Part shown: positions 11,404 through 20,309 of the stretch, in pieces | How positions within the stretch are numbered: position 1 is the stretch's first letter | Layout of the letters: every line of letters begins with the position of its first letter | Program-made: the position numbers and the translations under genes | Notes under the pieces: generated by a model | Database searches by the model: none | Told to the model about the DNA's origin: nothing | What the model saw: only the letters and a program-made list of their open reading frames with translations | NCBI GenBank assembly: GCA_020446815.1 | Contig: JAGRDY010000025.1 | Coordinates: 97,221-161,220 of the forward strand | Source: Paracoccaceae bacterium | GTDB taxonomy: Bacteria; Pseudomonadota; Alphaproteobacteria; Rhodobacterales; Rhodobacteraceae | DNA: 64,000 nt | Reading direction: 5' to 3'

Positions 11404-12192
11404 ATGAGATTTGATGACGCCTTTGCCAATGGCAAATATATCCCCGAAGGGGGCGAGTATCCAGCCCGTTGGGCGAAGGCGGCGGAGGCGTTTCGCAGGA
11501 CTCTCGGCGACAGGGCCCGGCTTGGCCAGCGTTACGGCGCGGGCAGGGCACATTGGTACGATCTCTTCCTGCCCGAATCGGCACCATCGGGGCTGATGAT
11601 CTTCATCCATGGCGGTTACTGGATGCGCTTCGGTCCACGCGATTTCTCGCATCTGGCGGCAGGGGCGCTGGGGCGGGGCTGGGCAGCGGCGATGCCCGCC
11701 TATACGCTCGCCCCCGGCGCGCGCATAGCTGCAATGACCCGCGAGATCGTCACCGCCATCGAGGTGATATCCGTGGAAGTCGCGGGGCCGGTCGTGGCGG
11801 CCGGCCATTCGGCAGGCGGACATCTGGCGGCGCGCATGGCCGCGGCGGATGTCGCGCCGGCGCTGGGCGCGAGCGTACACATGAGCCGGGTCATGCCGAT
11901 CTCGCCGCTCTCCGATCTGCGGCCGCTGATCGAAACCACGATGAACGATACCCTGCACCTCGACATGGCCGAGGCACGGCAGGAAAGTCCCGCCCTGAAT
12001 CCGCGCTTTCCTGGGGTACCTGTCCACGTCTGGGTCGGCGGGGCCGAGCGGCCCGCCTTTCTTGACCAGGCACGGCGTCTTGGCAATGCCTGGGCCTGCC
12101 CTGTGACTGTCGATCCCGGCAAACACCATTTCGACGTGATCGAAGGACTCGAGGACGCGACCGGCCCGCTGATCCGCGCGCTACTCGGCTGA
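11404..12192 (+). CDS. Alpha/beta hydrolase, kynurenine-formamidase/esterase-like
   Basis: A cytoplasmic alpha/beta-hydrolase of 262 residues. It has the oxyanion-hole motif IHGGYW (residues ~63-68), the nucleophile elbow GHSAGG (Ser near 136), and a C-terminal HHFD segment that supplies the catalytic His. The HGGxW plus GHSAGG pairing is typical of the arylformamidase-like and BD-FAE-like esterases, but no tryptophan-catabolism genes are nearby, so the substrate is open. ATG at 11404 is chosen because AAGGA lies 9-10 bases upstream; in-frame ATGs at 11365 and 11395 are alternatives. Its 3' end overlaps the converging methyltransferase gene by 12 bp. Confidence 0.82.
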   Translation: MRFDDAFANGKYIPEGGEYPARWAKAAEAFRRTLGDRARLGQRYGAGRAHWYDLFLPESAPSGLMIFIHGGYWMRFGPRDFSHLAAGALGRGWAAAMPAYTLAPGARIAAMTREIVTAIEVISVEVAGPVVAAGHSAGGHLAARMAAADVAPALGASVHMSRVMPISPLSDLRPLIETTMNDTLHLDMAEARQESPALNPRFPGVPVHVWVGGAERPAFLDQARRLGNAWACPVTVDPGKHHFDVIEGLEDATGPLIRALLG

Positions 12193-12939
12193 CCCTCGGG
12201 CGTGGCGGCAGATCGCGATGAACTCCGGGCTGTCCTCGCCCGGCGCGGCACCCTCCCAGTCGCCAAGCCATGACTCGACCGCAAGCCCGGCTGTCGCGAT
12301 CTGCGCGCCCACACGGTCGAAGCCAGGAAAGGCGATGCGCGCCCCGGCACTGAACGCCGCCCCCGTGGCGGCCACGCGGTAGGTCGTCCGGTAGGCCAGA
12401 ACCCCGCTCTCGGCATCCCAGTCCGCCTCGTCCCACGCCGTCACCGGGCCAAGTTCCGGGTCGTCGAAGCCGCGGCGTGACAGGTCGGGCTGCCATTCTT
12501 CCCACTCCCGCCGCGCCGGGTTGCGGCTGTCAAAGACGAAGCGGCCGCCTGGCGCCAGATGCCGCGCAACCGCCGCCAGCGCCTGCGCCCGGTCCTCATC
12601 CGTCAACAGCACCTGGAACACATGTCCGGTCATCACGATCAGGTCGAAACGCTGGCTAAGGTCAAGCCAGCGCGCATCCGCCTCCACCCACCGCACCCTT
12701 TCGGCACCCTTCTTGCTGCGCGCAATCTCCAGCATGGCCCGAGCCGGATCCACCCCCGTCGTCGCCGACCCATGCTCCGCCGCGATGCGGATCGCCAGAT
12801 CGCCGGTTCCGCAGCCGAGGTCGAGTACCGCCCCCTTCCCGGCCGCCAGCCTCAGGCAAAAGGCCCGGTCCCCGGTCCAGCCATTGTCGAGGTCATAAAA
12901 CCGCGCCATAGCCGCATCACGGTAAAGACCCTCACCCAT
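12181..12939 (-). CDS. Class I SAM-dependent methyltransferase
   Basis: A 252-residue methyltransferase with the class I motifs in order: motif I VLDLGCGTGDLA (about residues 38-49), an acidic residue after the second strand (TGVDPA), motif II region FDLIVMTGHVFQVL, and LAPGGRFVFDSRNP. The methyl acceptor cannot be read from the sequence. The ATG at 12939 overlaps the stop of the upstream peptidase gene by 8 bp, suggesting co-transcription. A later ATG at 12909 (MARFYDLDNGW) is a possible start. The 3' end overlaps the convergent hydrolase gene. Confidence 0.85.
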   Translation of the reverse strand: MGEGLYRDAAMARFYDLDNGWTGDRAFCLRLAAGKGAVLDLGCGTGDLAIRIAAEHGSATTGVDPARAMLEIARSKKGAERVRWVEADARWLDLSQRFDLIVMTGHVFQVLLTDEDRAQALAAVARHLAPGGRFVFDSRNPARREWEEWQPDLSRRGFDDPELGPVTAWDEADWDAESGVLAYRTTYRVAATGAAFSAGARIAFPGFDRVGAQIATAGLAVESWLGDWEGAAPGEDSPEFIAICRHARGSAE

Positions 12940-13927
12940 CGCCGAACCGCGTCGCCCAGGTCGGCATCAGATCACCGGGCCGGGGCGTGGCGAGGTAGAC
13001 ACCCCGCGCAATCGCGCGTGCAAGGCAGACCGCCGCCGCGTGGCCGATCAGGAAAGGCTCAGTCATGGGGTCCTCCAAAACCCGCGCCCCGGTTGCGGCG
13101 GCAAAGACCAGATCGCCGTCGAAGGGCGTGTGCGAGGGCACGATGGCACGCGCCATCCCGTCATGCGCCGCCGTCGCCATGCGCTGCGCCTGGGCCTGAC
13201 TCAGCGCCGCATCGGTCGCAACGATGGCGATGGTCGTGGCCTCGCCCGCGCGCTTGGTCGGCATCGGCTCCGCCGTCGGATCGTGGGCACGCGCCACCCC
13301 CAGCGCGCCGAACTCGCCGCCCATCTCCCAGGGGGCCGCCCAGAACTCCCCCCTGCCGCCCGCCGTCACCCGGCCAAGCGCATTGACCGCAACCAGCGCC
13401 CCCACCGTGATGCCGCTTTCCAGCACGACGGAGGCTGATCCCAGCCCCCCCTTGAGATCATGTACCATCGCCCCGGCCCCGGCGCCGGCCGTCCCCAGCG
13501 CGAACGCCGCCCCCGCCGCGGCCAGCGCCGCCCGGCCCAGCCGCTTGTAAGGGTTCTCGGCCCAGCCCTTGTCGCCGCCGTTCAGAAGGTCGAACAGGAT
13601 CGCCCCCGGCACGATCGGCACCCTCTGCCCGCCCACGGCAAATCCGCGCCCCTGCGCGCGAAGACCGTCGGCAACCCCGGAAGCCGCATCCAGACCGAAG
13701 GCCGATCCTCCCGCCAGCACCAGCGCGTCGACTTCCTGAACCAGCTTGTCAGGCGCCAGCAGATCGGTTTCGCGGGTGCCTGGCGCCCCGCCCATGACAT
13801 GCACCGCGGCGGTGAACGGTTGATCGCCAACAAGCACCGTGACCCCCGTCCGCATGTCATGGTCCTCGGCATTGCCGACGCGCAGACCCGCTACGTCAGT
13901 GATCAGATTCCTGTCTCCTGGGCGCAT
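12932..13927 (-). CDS. P1 family (DmpA/BapA-like, S58) aminopeptidase
   Basis: A member of the DmpA/BapA family of self-processing N-terminal nucleophile aminopeptidases. The 331 residues show NLITDVAGLRVGNA at the N terminus, the GGSAFGLDAASGV segment near 75, GGLGSASVVLESG in the middle and ATTIAIVATDAAL in the C-terminal third. In this family the mature nucleophile is a Ser or Thr within a Gly-rich segment; I did not assign it firmly here. ATG at 13927 is supported by AAGGAG 5-6 bases upstream. It forms a probable operon with the overlapping methyltransferase. Confidence 0.85.
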   Translation of the reverse strand: MRPGDRNLITDVAGLRVGNAEDHDMRTGVTVLVGDQPFTAAVHVMGGAPGTRETDLLAPDKLVQEVDALVLAGGSAFGLDAASGVADGLRAQGRGFAVGGQRVPIVPGAILFDLLNGGDKGWAENPYKRLGRAALAAAGAAFALGTAGAGAGAMVHDLKGGLGSASVVLESGITVGALVAVNALGRVTAGGRGEFWAAPWEMGGEFGALGVARAHDPTAEPMPTKRAGEATTIAIVATDAALSQAQAQRMATAAHDGMARAIVPSHTPFDGDLVFAAATGARVLEDPMTEPFLIGHAAAVCLARAIARGVYLATPRPGDLMPTWATRFGDG

Positions 13928-13935
13928 CCCCGCTC

Positions 13936-13965
13936 CTTCTTCTTTGCCGCAAATACTCCGGGGGA
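13936..13965 (-). repeat. Dispersed 3'-flank element, copy 1
   Basis: A degenerate copy of an element seen four times in this window. On the minus strand it reads a GC-rich arm, GGAGTATTTG, then GCAAAGAAGAA. It lies about 60 bp after the stop of the SDR gene ending at 14024 and runs into the ribosome site of the peptidase gene starting at 13927. The other copies are at 42411, 48709 and 57181. Confidence 0.6.
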
Positions 13966-14023
13966 AAGCCCCAATGGCCCCGCGGGCCAATGGGCTTGGG
14001 GGCAGCGCCCCCGCCCCCCGGTC

Positions 14024-14761
14024 TCAGATACAGCGCCCGCCATCCACCTCGAGCGCCACGCCGGTGATCATCGACGCCTCGTCAGAACAAAGAAACACCG
14101 CCGCATTTCCTATATCCTCGGGTGTGGAAAACCGCCCCATGGGAATTGTGGCCAGAAATTTCGCGCGCATTTCGGGCGTATCTTCGCCCAGAAAGGTTTT
14201 CAGCAGGGGCGTTTCACCGGCCACCGGGCAGATCGCGTTTACCCGGATGCCTCTGGCGGCAAGCTCGACGGCCATGGTCTTGCTGGCGGTAATCATCCAG
14301 CCCTTGGAGGCATTGTACCAGTTCAATCCCGGCCTCGGGCTCAGCCCCGCTGTCGAGGCGACATTGAGAATGACACCTCCCATATCCTTCATATGTGCCA
14401 CCAGCGCGCGGCAGGTCAGATAGACCGATTTGCAGTTGACCGCGAAAACCCGGTCAAAGTCGGCCTCGGACACCTCGTCCAAAGGCGCGGGCGCATGGCT
14501 GATACCGGCGTTGTTGACGATGATGTCGACCCGCCCGAAGGCGTCAACCGCGGCTTTTGCCATCGCCGTGACACTGGCGGCCCGGCTGACATCGGCGCGC
14601 CAGGCAATGCCGCCGATTTCCGCCGCGACACCACCGGCGGCGGCTTCGTTCAGGTCGACCACCATCACCCGCGCGCCTTCGGAGCCGAACTTGCGCGCAA
14701 TGCCGGCACCAAAACCCGAGCCCGCCCCGGTCACGATCGCCGTTTTTCCCGCCAGCCGCAT
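14024..14761 (-). CDS. SDR family oxidoreductase (canonical)
   Basis: A classical short-chain dehydrogenase of 245 residues, similar to 3-oxoacyl-[ACP] reductases and glucose dehydrogenases. It has the cofactor loop TGAGSGFGAG (residues ~11-20), VVDLNEA (Asp at the end of strand 2, which favours NAD(H)), NNAG, and the intact catalytic Ser and YNASK motif (NVASTAG ... WYNASKGW). The C terminus GVALEVDGGRCI is typical. ATG at 14761 has a strong AAAGGAGG site. It diverges from a second, non-canonical SDR at 14920. The substrate is unknown. Confidence 0.88.
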   Translation of the reverse strand: MRLAGKTAIVTGAGSGFGAGIARKFGSEGARVMVVDLNEAAAGGVAAEIGGIAWRADVSRAASVTAMAKAAVDAFGRVDIIVNNAGISHAPAPLDEVSEADFDRVFAVNCKSVYLTCRALVAHMKDMGGVILNVASTAGLSPRPGLNWYNASKGWMITASKTMAVELAARGIRVNAICPVAGETPLLKTFLGEDTPEMRAKFLATIPMGRFSTPEDIGNAAVFLCSDEASMITGVALEVDGGRCI

Positions 14762-14873
14762 GTCAGCCTCCTTTCCGTATCCGCCAGCCTGCCTGAAGCC
14801 GGGCGGAAGGCAAGGGGGTTTTACAGGCATCTTGCCCTTCGGCGGGAAGAATGAAAGGGTCGCGGAAAATCGC

Positions 14874-14888
14874 ATGTGCAGTACACAT
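14874..14888. promoter_or_regulatory. Inverted repeat between two divergent SDR genes
   Basis: ATGTGCAGTACACAT has perfect 5-bp arms (ATGTG/CACAT) around a 5-bp centre. It is 31 bp upstream of the SDR gene starting at 14920 and about 113 bp from the divergent SDR start at 14761. It could be the operator of a dimeric regulator controlling one or both genes. No regulator gene is adjacent. Confidence 0.35.
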
Positions 14889-14919
14889 CGCATGAGCAGC
14901 ACACCATGAGGAGCGCGCA

Positions 14920-15618
14920 ATGGAAAAGGTAGCCATCATCACCGCGGGCGGCAGCGGCATGGGGGCAGCGGCGGCACGCCGATTGGCGGCCGATGGATTC
15001 CGCGTGGCAATCCTTTCCTCATCGGGCAAGGGCGAGGCGCTGGCCAAGGCGTTGGATGGCATCGGTGTCACCGGGTCGAACCAGTCCGAAGCGGATGTGC
15101 AGCGGCTGGTCGATGCGGTAACGAAGAAATGGGGCCGCATCGATGTGCTGGTCAACAGCGCCGGTCACGGGCCGCGCGGCCCGGTGCTGGAACTGAGCGA
15201 TGACGACTGGCACAAGGGGATGGAGGTGTATTTCCTCTCAGCCGTGCGCCCCACGCGCGCCGTCATGCCGGCAATGAAAGCGCAGAAATCCGGTGTGATC
15301 GTCAATATATCCACCTTCGCCGCGTTTGAGCCTGACCCCGTTTTCCCGACCTCGGGCGTATTCCGCGCGGGGCTTGCGGCCTTTACCAAACTTTTCGCCG
15401 ATGCCCATGCCGCCCATAACATTCGCATGAACAACGTGCTGCCGGGCTTCATCGACAGCCTGCCCGAAAAGGAAGAATTCCGCGCCCGCATTCCGATGGG
15501 CCGCTATGGCAAGGCCGAAGAAATCGCCGGCGTGATCAGCTTTCTGGCCTCGGATGCCGCAGGCTATATCACCGGACAGAACCTGCGCGTCGATGGCGGC
15601 ATCACCCGCTCTGTCTGA
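14920..15618 (+). CDS. SDR family protein lacking the catalytic Tyr/Lys
   Basis: A 232-residue short-chain dehydrogenase-like protein. The fold markers are present: an altered nucleotide loop ITAGGSGMGAA, VNSAG in place of NNAG, NIST with the active-site Ser, PGFIDS, and the C-terminal ITGQNLRVDGG. At the place of the YxxxK motif it has S145-GVF-R149 (in PTSGVFRAGLA), so both the catalytic Tyr and Lys are substituted. It may be an altered-mechanism reductase or a non-catalytic partner. The ATG follows GAGGAG 7 bases upstream. It diverges from the canonical SDR gene at 14761. Confidence 0.85.
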   Translation: MEKVAIITAGGSGMGAAAARRLAADGFRVAILSSSGKGEALAKALDGIGVTGSNQSEADVQRLVDAVTKKWGRIDVLVNSAGHGPRGPVLELSDDDWHKGMEVYFLSAVRPTRAVMPAMKAQKSGVIVNISTFAAFEPDPVFPTSGVFRAGLAAFTKLFADAHAAHNIRMNNVLPGFIDSLPEKEEFRARIPMGRYGKAEEIAGVISFLASDAAGYITGQNLRVDGGITRSV

Positions 15619-15872
15619 CCAGATGAAAGGTTGAACATTCCATTGCCCGCTGATCGGAACGTTTTTCAGATACCCGGATCATGTTTGACGCGCGCACAGC
15701 GGTTCGGCCTGGACCGGCTTTTCAACCTGTTGTGCCCTCGGCTCTCTCTCGTGTAACTGCCAGAGGCCTTGCACGCATTCACCGGGGCCAAGAAATCGTT
15801 TCGCGAAATGCCTGATCCTTCAGGTATCGACTGATGCCCGAGAGCGCCGATGCGAACCGTGCCAGGATTCGA

Positions 15873-17132
15873 TCACAGGAACATCCCAGCCGTGACATTG
15901 GTGACGCCCAAGAGCATCACTTCGAAATCTGCCGCCCCGTCGCCGTCCACGTCGCCGCTCAGAATGGTATTGCCGCCACTGGCGACCGCAATCAGTTCAC
16001 CTGCGGTATTGGTAAAGCTCGACCCGGTGCTGAATGTCATTCCCATCCCTGTGAAATCCAGATGGTCCTGACCCGCGGTGAAATCGTTGACCACGTCGCG
16101 GGCCGCGCCCAGATTGACTTCGGCCAGCGTCCTGAAAACAAAAACGTCATTGCCTGCGCCACCGATCAACGTGTCACTGTCCCAGCCTCCATAGAGGCTG
16201 TCATTGCCGTTGCCGCCATAAAGCGTATCGTCACCGGAACTGCCATAAAGCCGGTCATGCCCGCCCTGCCCGCCTAGCAGGTCATTGCCGGCATCGCCCG
16301 CCAGTATGTCACCCCAGGTCCCGCCATAAAGGCTGTCGTTGCCATAGCCGCCCAGCAAGGTATCGTTGCCCCAGCTGCCATAAAGCCGGTCATGCCCCCC
16401 GGCGCCGAATACGGAATCGTTGCCGCCTTCGCCGCCCAGCAAATCACCCCAGGAACCACCGTTGAGGCTGTCATTCCCGGTGCCGCCCAAAAGCGTATCG
16501 CTGCCCCAACTGCCAAAAAGATGATCATCGCCCGCCTCGCCATTGACCAGGTCATTGCCTCCTTCCCCACCGATCAGGTCGTTCATCGATCCGCCCAGCA
16601 GGCTGTCGTTTCCGCCGCCGCCGGTGAGCGTGTCATTGCCCGCGCCGCCAACAAGCGTATCGGCAAGCACACCGCCCGAAAGCAGATTGGCACCGCCATC
16701 ACCGGTAATGTGGTTGGTGTTGGTATGCGATCCGGTCACGTTTTCGATGCTGACCAGCGTATCGGTCGCGTAGCTGCCGGCCGTGGCCGTCCCGGCCGCC
16801 AGGTTGACCGTGACATTCTGATCGGCAGAGTCATAGGAAACCGTATCGACACCAATGCCCCCGTCGATACTGTTGTTGCCGGTGCCCCCGTCAAGAAAAT
16901 CATCGCCTTCGGCGCCAAAAAGCGCGTCATTGCCGGTTTGCCCGTAAAGATAATCACCCGTGTCGCCAGATCGTTCCTGACCAGGCCGGCCGTTGCCATA
17001 GATGATCTGGTCGCCGGCACCTCCGTAAAGGGTATCTGACCCGCCATAGCCTTGAATGATATCATATAAGGTGGCGCTAGCGTGGTAGTTGTTCCCTGAA
17101 TCGAGCCATAATACGCCGTTAGCTGAAGGCAT
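15873..17132 (-). CDS. RTX calcium-binding repeat protein, short paralogue
   Basis: A probably secreted, Ca2+-binding RTX protein of 419 residues. After a short non-RTX N-terminal module (LWLDSGNN ... GYGGSDTLYGG, about residues 1-45) it has blocks of GGxGxDxLx nonapeptides, an intervening segment (residues ~95-140, containing VTVNLAAGTATAGSYATDTL), many more RTX repeats, and a serralysin-type C-terminal domain (FRTLAEVNLG to VTAGMFL). There is no Sec signal, as expected for type I secretion, and no ABC exporter gene nearby. ATG at 17132 has AAGGAG upstream. It is a tandem paralogue of the next gene upstream (17380-19974), with nearly the same N and C termini. Confidence 0.88.
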   Translation of the reverse strand: MPSANGVLWLDSGNNYHASATLYDIIQGYGGSDTLYGGAGDQIIYGNGRPGQERSGDTGDYLYGQTGNDALFGAEGDDFLDGGTGNNSIDGGIGVDTVSYDSADQNVTVNLAAGTATAGSYATDTLVSIENVTGSHTNTNHITGDGGANLLSGGVLADTLVGGAGNDTLTGGGGNDSLLGGSMNDLIGGEGGNDLVNGEAGDDHLFGSWGSDTLLGGTGNDSLNGGSWGDLLGGEGGNDSVFGAGGHDRLYGSWGNDTLLGGYGNDSLYGGTWGDILAGDAGNDLLGGQGGHDRLYGSSGDDTLYGGNGNDSLYGGWDSDTLIGGAGNDVFVFRTLAEVNLGAARDVVNDFTAGQDHLDFTGMGMTFSTGSSFTNTAGELIAVASGGNTILSGDVDGDGAADFEVMLLGVTNVTAGMFL

Positions 17133-17379
17133 CTGCAATACTCCTTCCGAGGCAACTGAATCCCGGTGCCGGAATTTCGCAGGCACTGACTGCCCTTCGC
17201 CTCAAGCCTGAACCTTCGCAAATATCTTTGGCACGAAATCGCATCGGTTCTGCCTTGGCATCATGAATCCAGCGAAAGGGCCACGATGGCATGCGATCGG
17301 CAAACCTGTCAATCCGGCCGGGCTTCGGCAAGCTCATATGGATCATGCCCCGGCGCGGCAATCGGCCAGGATATGCGCG

Positions 17380-19974
17380 TCACACGAACATGGATGCGGT
17401 AACGGAGGTAATGCCAAGCAGCATGACTTCGAAATCGGCCACCCCGTCGCCATCGGTATCGCCCGCGAGTATCGAATTGCCGCCGCTGGCAAGGGCGATC
17501 AACTCACCTGCGGTCTGGGTGAAACCTGATCCGCCGCTGAAAGTCATCGCCATCCCGGTAAAATCCATCATGTCCTGACCGGCGGTGAAATCGGTGATCA
17601 CGTCGCGTGCGGCACCCAGGCCCACCTCAGCCAGTGTTCTGAAAACGAAGATATCGTTGCCCGCATTTCCAGACAGGGCATCGGCGCCCCAGCCGCCGAA
17701 AAAGCTGTCATTGCCGCCGCCGCCGAAAAGGGTATCGTTGCCACTGCCGCCATAGAGCCGATCATGGCCGCCGCCTCCAAAAATCAGGTCGGTACCGTCA
17801 TCGCCGGCCAGTAGATCGCCCCATGTGCCACCATAGATGCTGTCGTTCCCGTTCCCGCCAAGGATCGTATCGTTGCCCCAGTTGCCATAAAGCCGGTCAT
17901 GACCGCCTTCACCGAGCACCCGGTCATTACCGCCTTCCCCCGCCAGAAGGTCGCCCCAACTGCCCCCATGAAGCCGGTCGTTTCCGTCTCCGGCCAGGAG
18001 CGTATCGTTACCCGTACCGCCATCAAGCCAGTCGTGGCCCGCCTCGCCGTGCAAAAGGTCATTGCCGCTGCCCCCGATCAGGGAATCGCCCCATGTCCCG
18101 CCAAACAGCGTGTCATTACCATTGCCGCCCAGAAGCGTGTCACTGCCCCAGCCTCCGTAAAGGTGATCATGTCCGTCTTGACCATCCACAATATCGTTGC
18201 CGCCATTGCCGCCCAGCGCATCGCCCCAGGTTCCGCCCAGGATCGAATCGTCGCCAGGGCCGCCATAGATCGTGTCGTTCCCCGCGCCCCCGTCCAGCGT
18301 GTCATTCCCGCTGTCGCCTGCCAGCGTATCATTGCCGTCAAAGCTCACGATGATATCGTTGCCCGCCAATCCGGAGATGCCATCCGCGCTTGTCGTGCCA
18401 AGAAGGATGTCGCCCGTCGATGTCGCTGGGGCCGGGGACGTGCTGGCGTCTGAAACCGACAGCGTGTACGTCCCCGAAAACGTTCCGTACCCCTGCGCGG
18501 CCAGGTAATAAGTACCCGTGACCGGTGCGAGAAAGATCAACCGGGAATCAAGCGTCAGATGCCCGCTGGGGTCGGTATAATCGTCGTTGTAATCAATCAG
18601 GTTTCCGGCGCTGTCGAAAAACGACAAAAACGAATTCGCAAGTGTTCCCAAACCCGAATCGGCACCAGAGAGAGTGAAAACATAGGCCGCGCCCGCCTGA
18701 AGCGTGACGGAAAAATAGTCCCGGTCAGAAACAAGTTCGATGTTGCCGGTAACCGCGCCGCCCGGTGCCACGGTTCCGACCGGTGGTGAAATGCCGTCAA
18801 ACTGGTCGGCATAATCGTCCACAGGGGCAAAGAGCGTGGTCAGATCGTAGATTCGGTCAAGGAAGTAGAATAATTCGAACCCGACAACCAGATCGGTACC
18901 GTCAGACACCGCACCCGGAAATGAATCGAGGTCGATCTGCGTTTGTGTACGGTTATCAACAATCTGGATCGTGCCGGCGACATCGCCCCATTGGGTCACG
19001 GTATAATTGGCCCGATCGCCGGAAAAGATCACCATGTCATTGCCGGTGCCGCCAACCAGGGTATCGTTCCCGCCATGGCCGACGATCTGATTGTCCACGC
19101 CGTCATTTCCCGCCGAAATGAAATCGCCGAAGTTCGAGCCTTCGATCCTTTCGACACTCACTATATTGTCGATGCCATTGCCATTCCCCAAATATACGCC
19201 CGCAGTGGCACCGAGATAGGTCAACAGATCGATTCCGAGGCCGCCATCAATGGATACGACGCCGGACAGATCTTCGAAACGGTCATTGCCGTCGCCGCCG
19301 GTCAGCGTATCGTTTCCCGCGCCGCCGCGCAGCGTGTCATCGCCATAGCTGCCATCAACGATGTCATCGCCGTTGTCGCCATATAGATAGTCATCCCCGA
19401 TGCCCCCATAAAGGATATCGTTCCCATTTCCGCCCGCCAGGCCATCATTTCCACCGCTGCCGAAAAGAAAATCATCGCCGTCGTTGCCGATCAGCGTATC
19501 GTCCTGCGACCCTCCTTCAAGCCGGTTGGCGCCGGCATCCCCAACGATGAAGTTGGCTCGATTGTAGGCACCGATCACGTTTTCCACGTTGACGATGGTA
19601 TCCGTGGCGAAACTGCCCGCGGTGGCGGTTCCGGTTGTCAGATTGACGGTCACGTCCTGTGTGGCGTTCAAATAGGATACGGTGTCTACGCCGGTTTCAC
19701 CGTCAATGTGGTTGATGCCCGATCCACCGTCGAGAAAATCGTTGCCTGCGCCGCCATAAAGGCTGTCGTTACCGCCTTCGCCGTAAAGATAATCGCCCAG
19801 ATCGCCTGGTTGCACCCGGCCTGGCCGCCCGTTCCCATAAATGGTCTGGTCGCCAGACCCGCCATAAATCGTATCCGAGCCGCCATATCCCTGGAGCAGA
19901 TCATAAAGTAGCGGATTATTGATGTAGCTATTGTCTGAAGAATCCAGCCAGACTGTACGGCCTGATGCGGGCAT
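17380..19974 (-). CDS. RTX calcium-binding repeat protein, long paralogue with PPC-like domain
   Basis: An 864-residue RTX protein. Order of parts: an N-terminal module (VWLDSSDNSYINN ... YDLLQGYGGSDTIYGG); a first set of RTX nonapeptides; the VTVNLTTGTATAGSFATDT segment; further RTX repeats; a beta-rich central part; a bacterial pre-peptidase C-terminal-like domain at about residues 390-510 (GNIELVSDRDYFSVTL ... GTYYLAAQGYG); a long second RTX array; and the serralysin-type C terminus (FRTLAEVGLGAARDV to VTASMFV). It likely leaves the cell by a type I system encoded elsewhere. ATG at 19974 follows AGGGAGGG. It lies 247 bp upstream of its short paralogue and in the same direction. Confidence 0.9.
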   Translation of the reverse strand: MPASGRTVWLDSSDNSYINNPLLYDLLQGYGGSDTIYGGSGDQTIYGNGRPGRVQPGDLGDYLYGEGGNDSLYGGAGNDFLDGGSGINHIDGETGVDTVSYLNATQDVTVNLTTGTATAGSFATDTIVNVENVIGAYNRANFIVGDAGANRLEGGSQDDTLIGNDGDDFLFGSGGNDGLAGGNGNDILYGGIGDDYLYGDNGDDIVDGSYGDDTLRGGAGNDTLTGGDGNDRFEDLSGVVSIDGGLGIDLLTYLGATAGVYLGNGNGIDNIVSVERIEGSNFGDFISAGNDGVDNQIVGHGGNDTLVGGTGNDMVIFSGDRANYTVTQWGDVAGTIQIVDNRTQTQIDLDSFPGAVSDGTDLVVGFELFYFLDRIYDLTTLFAPVDDYADQFDGISPPVGTVAPGGAVTGNIELVSDRDYFSVTLQAGAAYVFTLSGADSGLGTLANSFLSFFDSAGNLIDYNDDYTDPSGHLTLDSRLIFLAPVTGTYYLAAQGYGTFSGTYTLSVSDASTSPAPATSTGDILLGTTSADGISGLAGNDIIVSFDGNDTLAGDSGNDTLDGGAGNDTIYGGPGDDSILGGTWGDALGGNGGNDIVDGQDGHDHLYGGWGSDTLLGGNGNDTLFGGTWGDSLIGGSGNDLLHGEAGHDWLDGGTGNDTLLAGDGNDRLHGGSWGDLLAGEGGNDRVLGEGGHDRLYGNWGNDTILGGNGNDSIYGGTWGDLLAGDDGTDLIFGGGGHDRLYGGSGNDTLFGGGGNDSFFGGWGADALSGNAGNDIFVFRTLAEVGLGAARDVITDFTAGQDMMDFTGMAMTFSGGSGFTQTAGELIALASGGNSILAGDTDGDGVADFEVMLLGITSVTASMFV

Positions 19975-20309
19975 CGTTCAGCCCTCCCTGCGTCCCGTGT
20001 TCCGTGCGTTACGCATCGCAAGGGTCGTGGGTGCGAGGATGCGGCGAACCGGCGACGTGCATTTGCAAATCATGTGCAGTCTTCCCGAGCAAAGCATATC
20101 TGGGCCTCATAAGCAAATAGAGTTTATCGCCCCATTCAGGGGGACTCACTCCAACCACATTGGTCAACAGCTTCGGTTCTGGCGCCCAACTGACATTTTG
20201 CCCCGAGCCGGCAAGCGGGACCGACAGTCGCGTTTCATTCTCGGTGAATTCGGGGGCAAGGATGTCGTCGGCTTTTCTTGCCTTCTTGCGGATCTGGAAA
20301 CCAGTGTCC
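19975..20309. other. Intergenic region upstream of the long RTX gene
   Basis: These 335 bp separate the long RTX gene from the 3' end of the ANL ligase gene and must contain the RTX promoter. I see no credible coding sequence. A perfect 10-bp palindrome ATTTGCAAAT lies at 20061-20070, about 87 bp upstream of the RTX start codon; it could be a regulator site but is short. No terminator with a T-run was found for the ligase transcript. Confidence 0.4.

Noticed and set aside
15873-19974. Periodic DNA repeats that could suggest a CRISPR array or minisatellite
   Set aside because: They are the coding repeats of RTX nonapeptides in two intact genes, with degenerate DNA and no constant spacer/repeat pattern.
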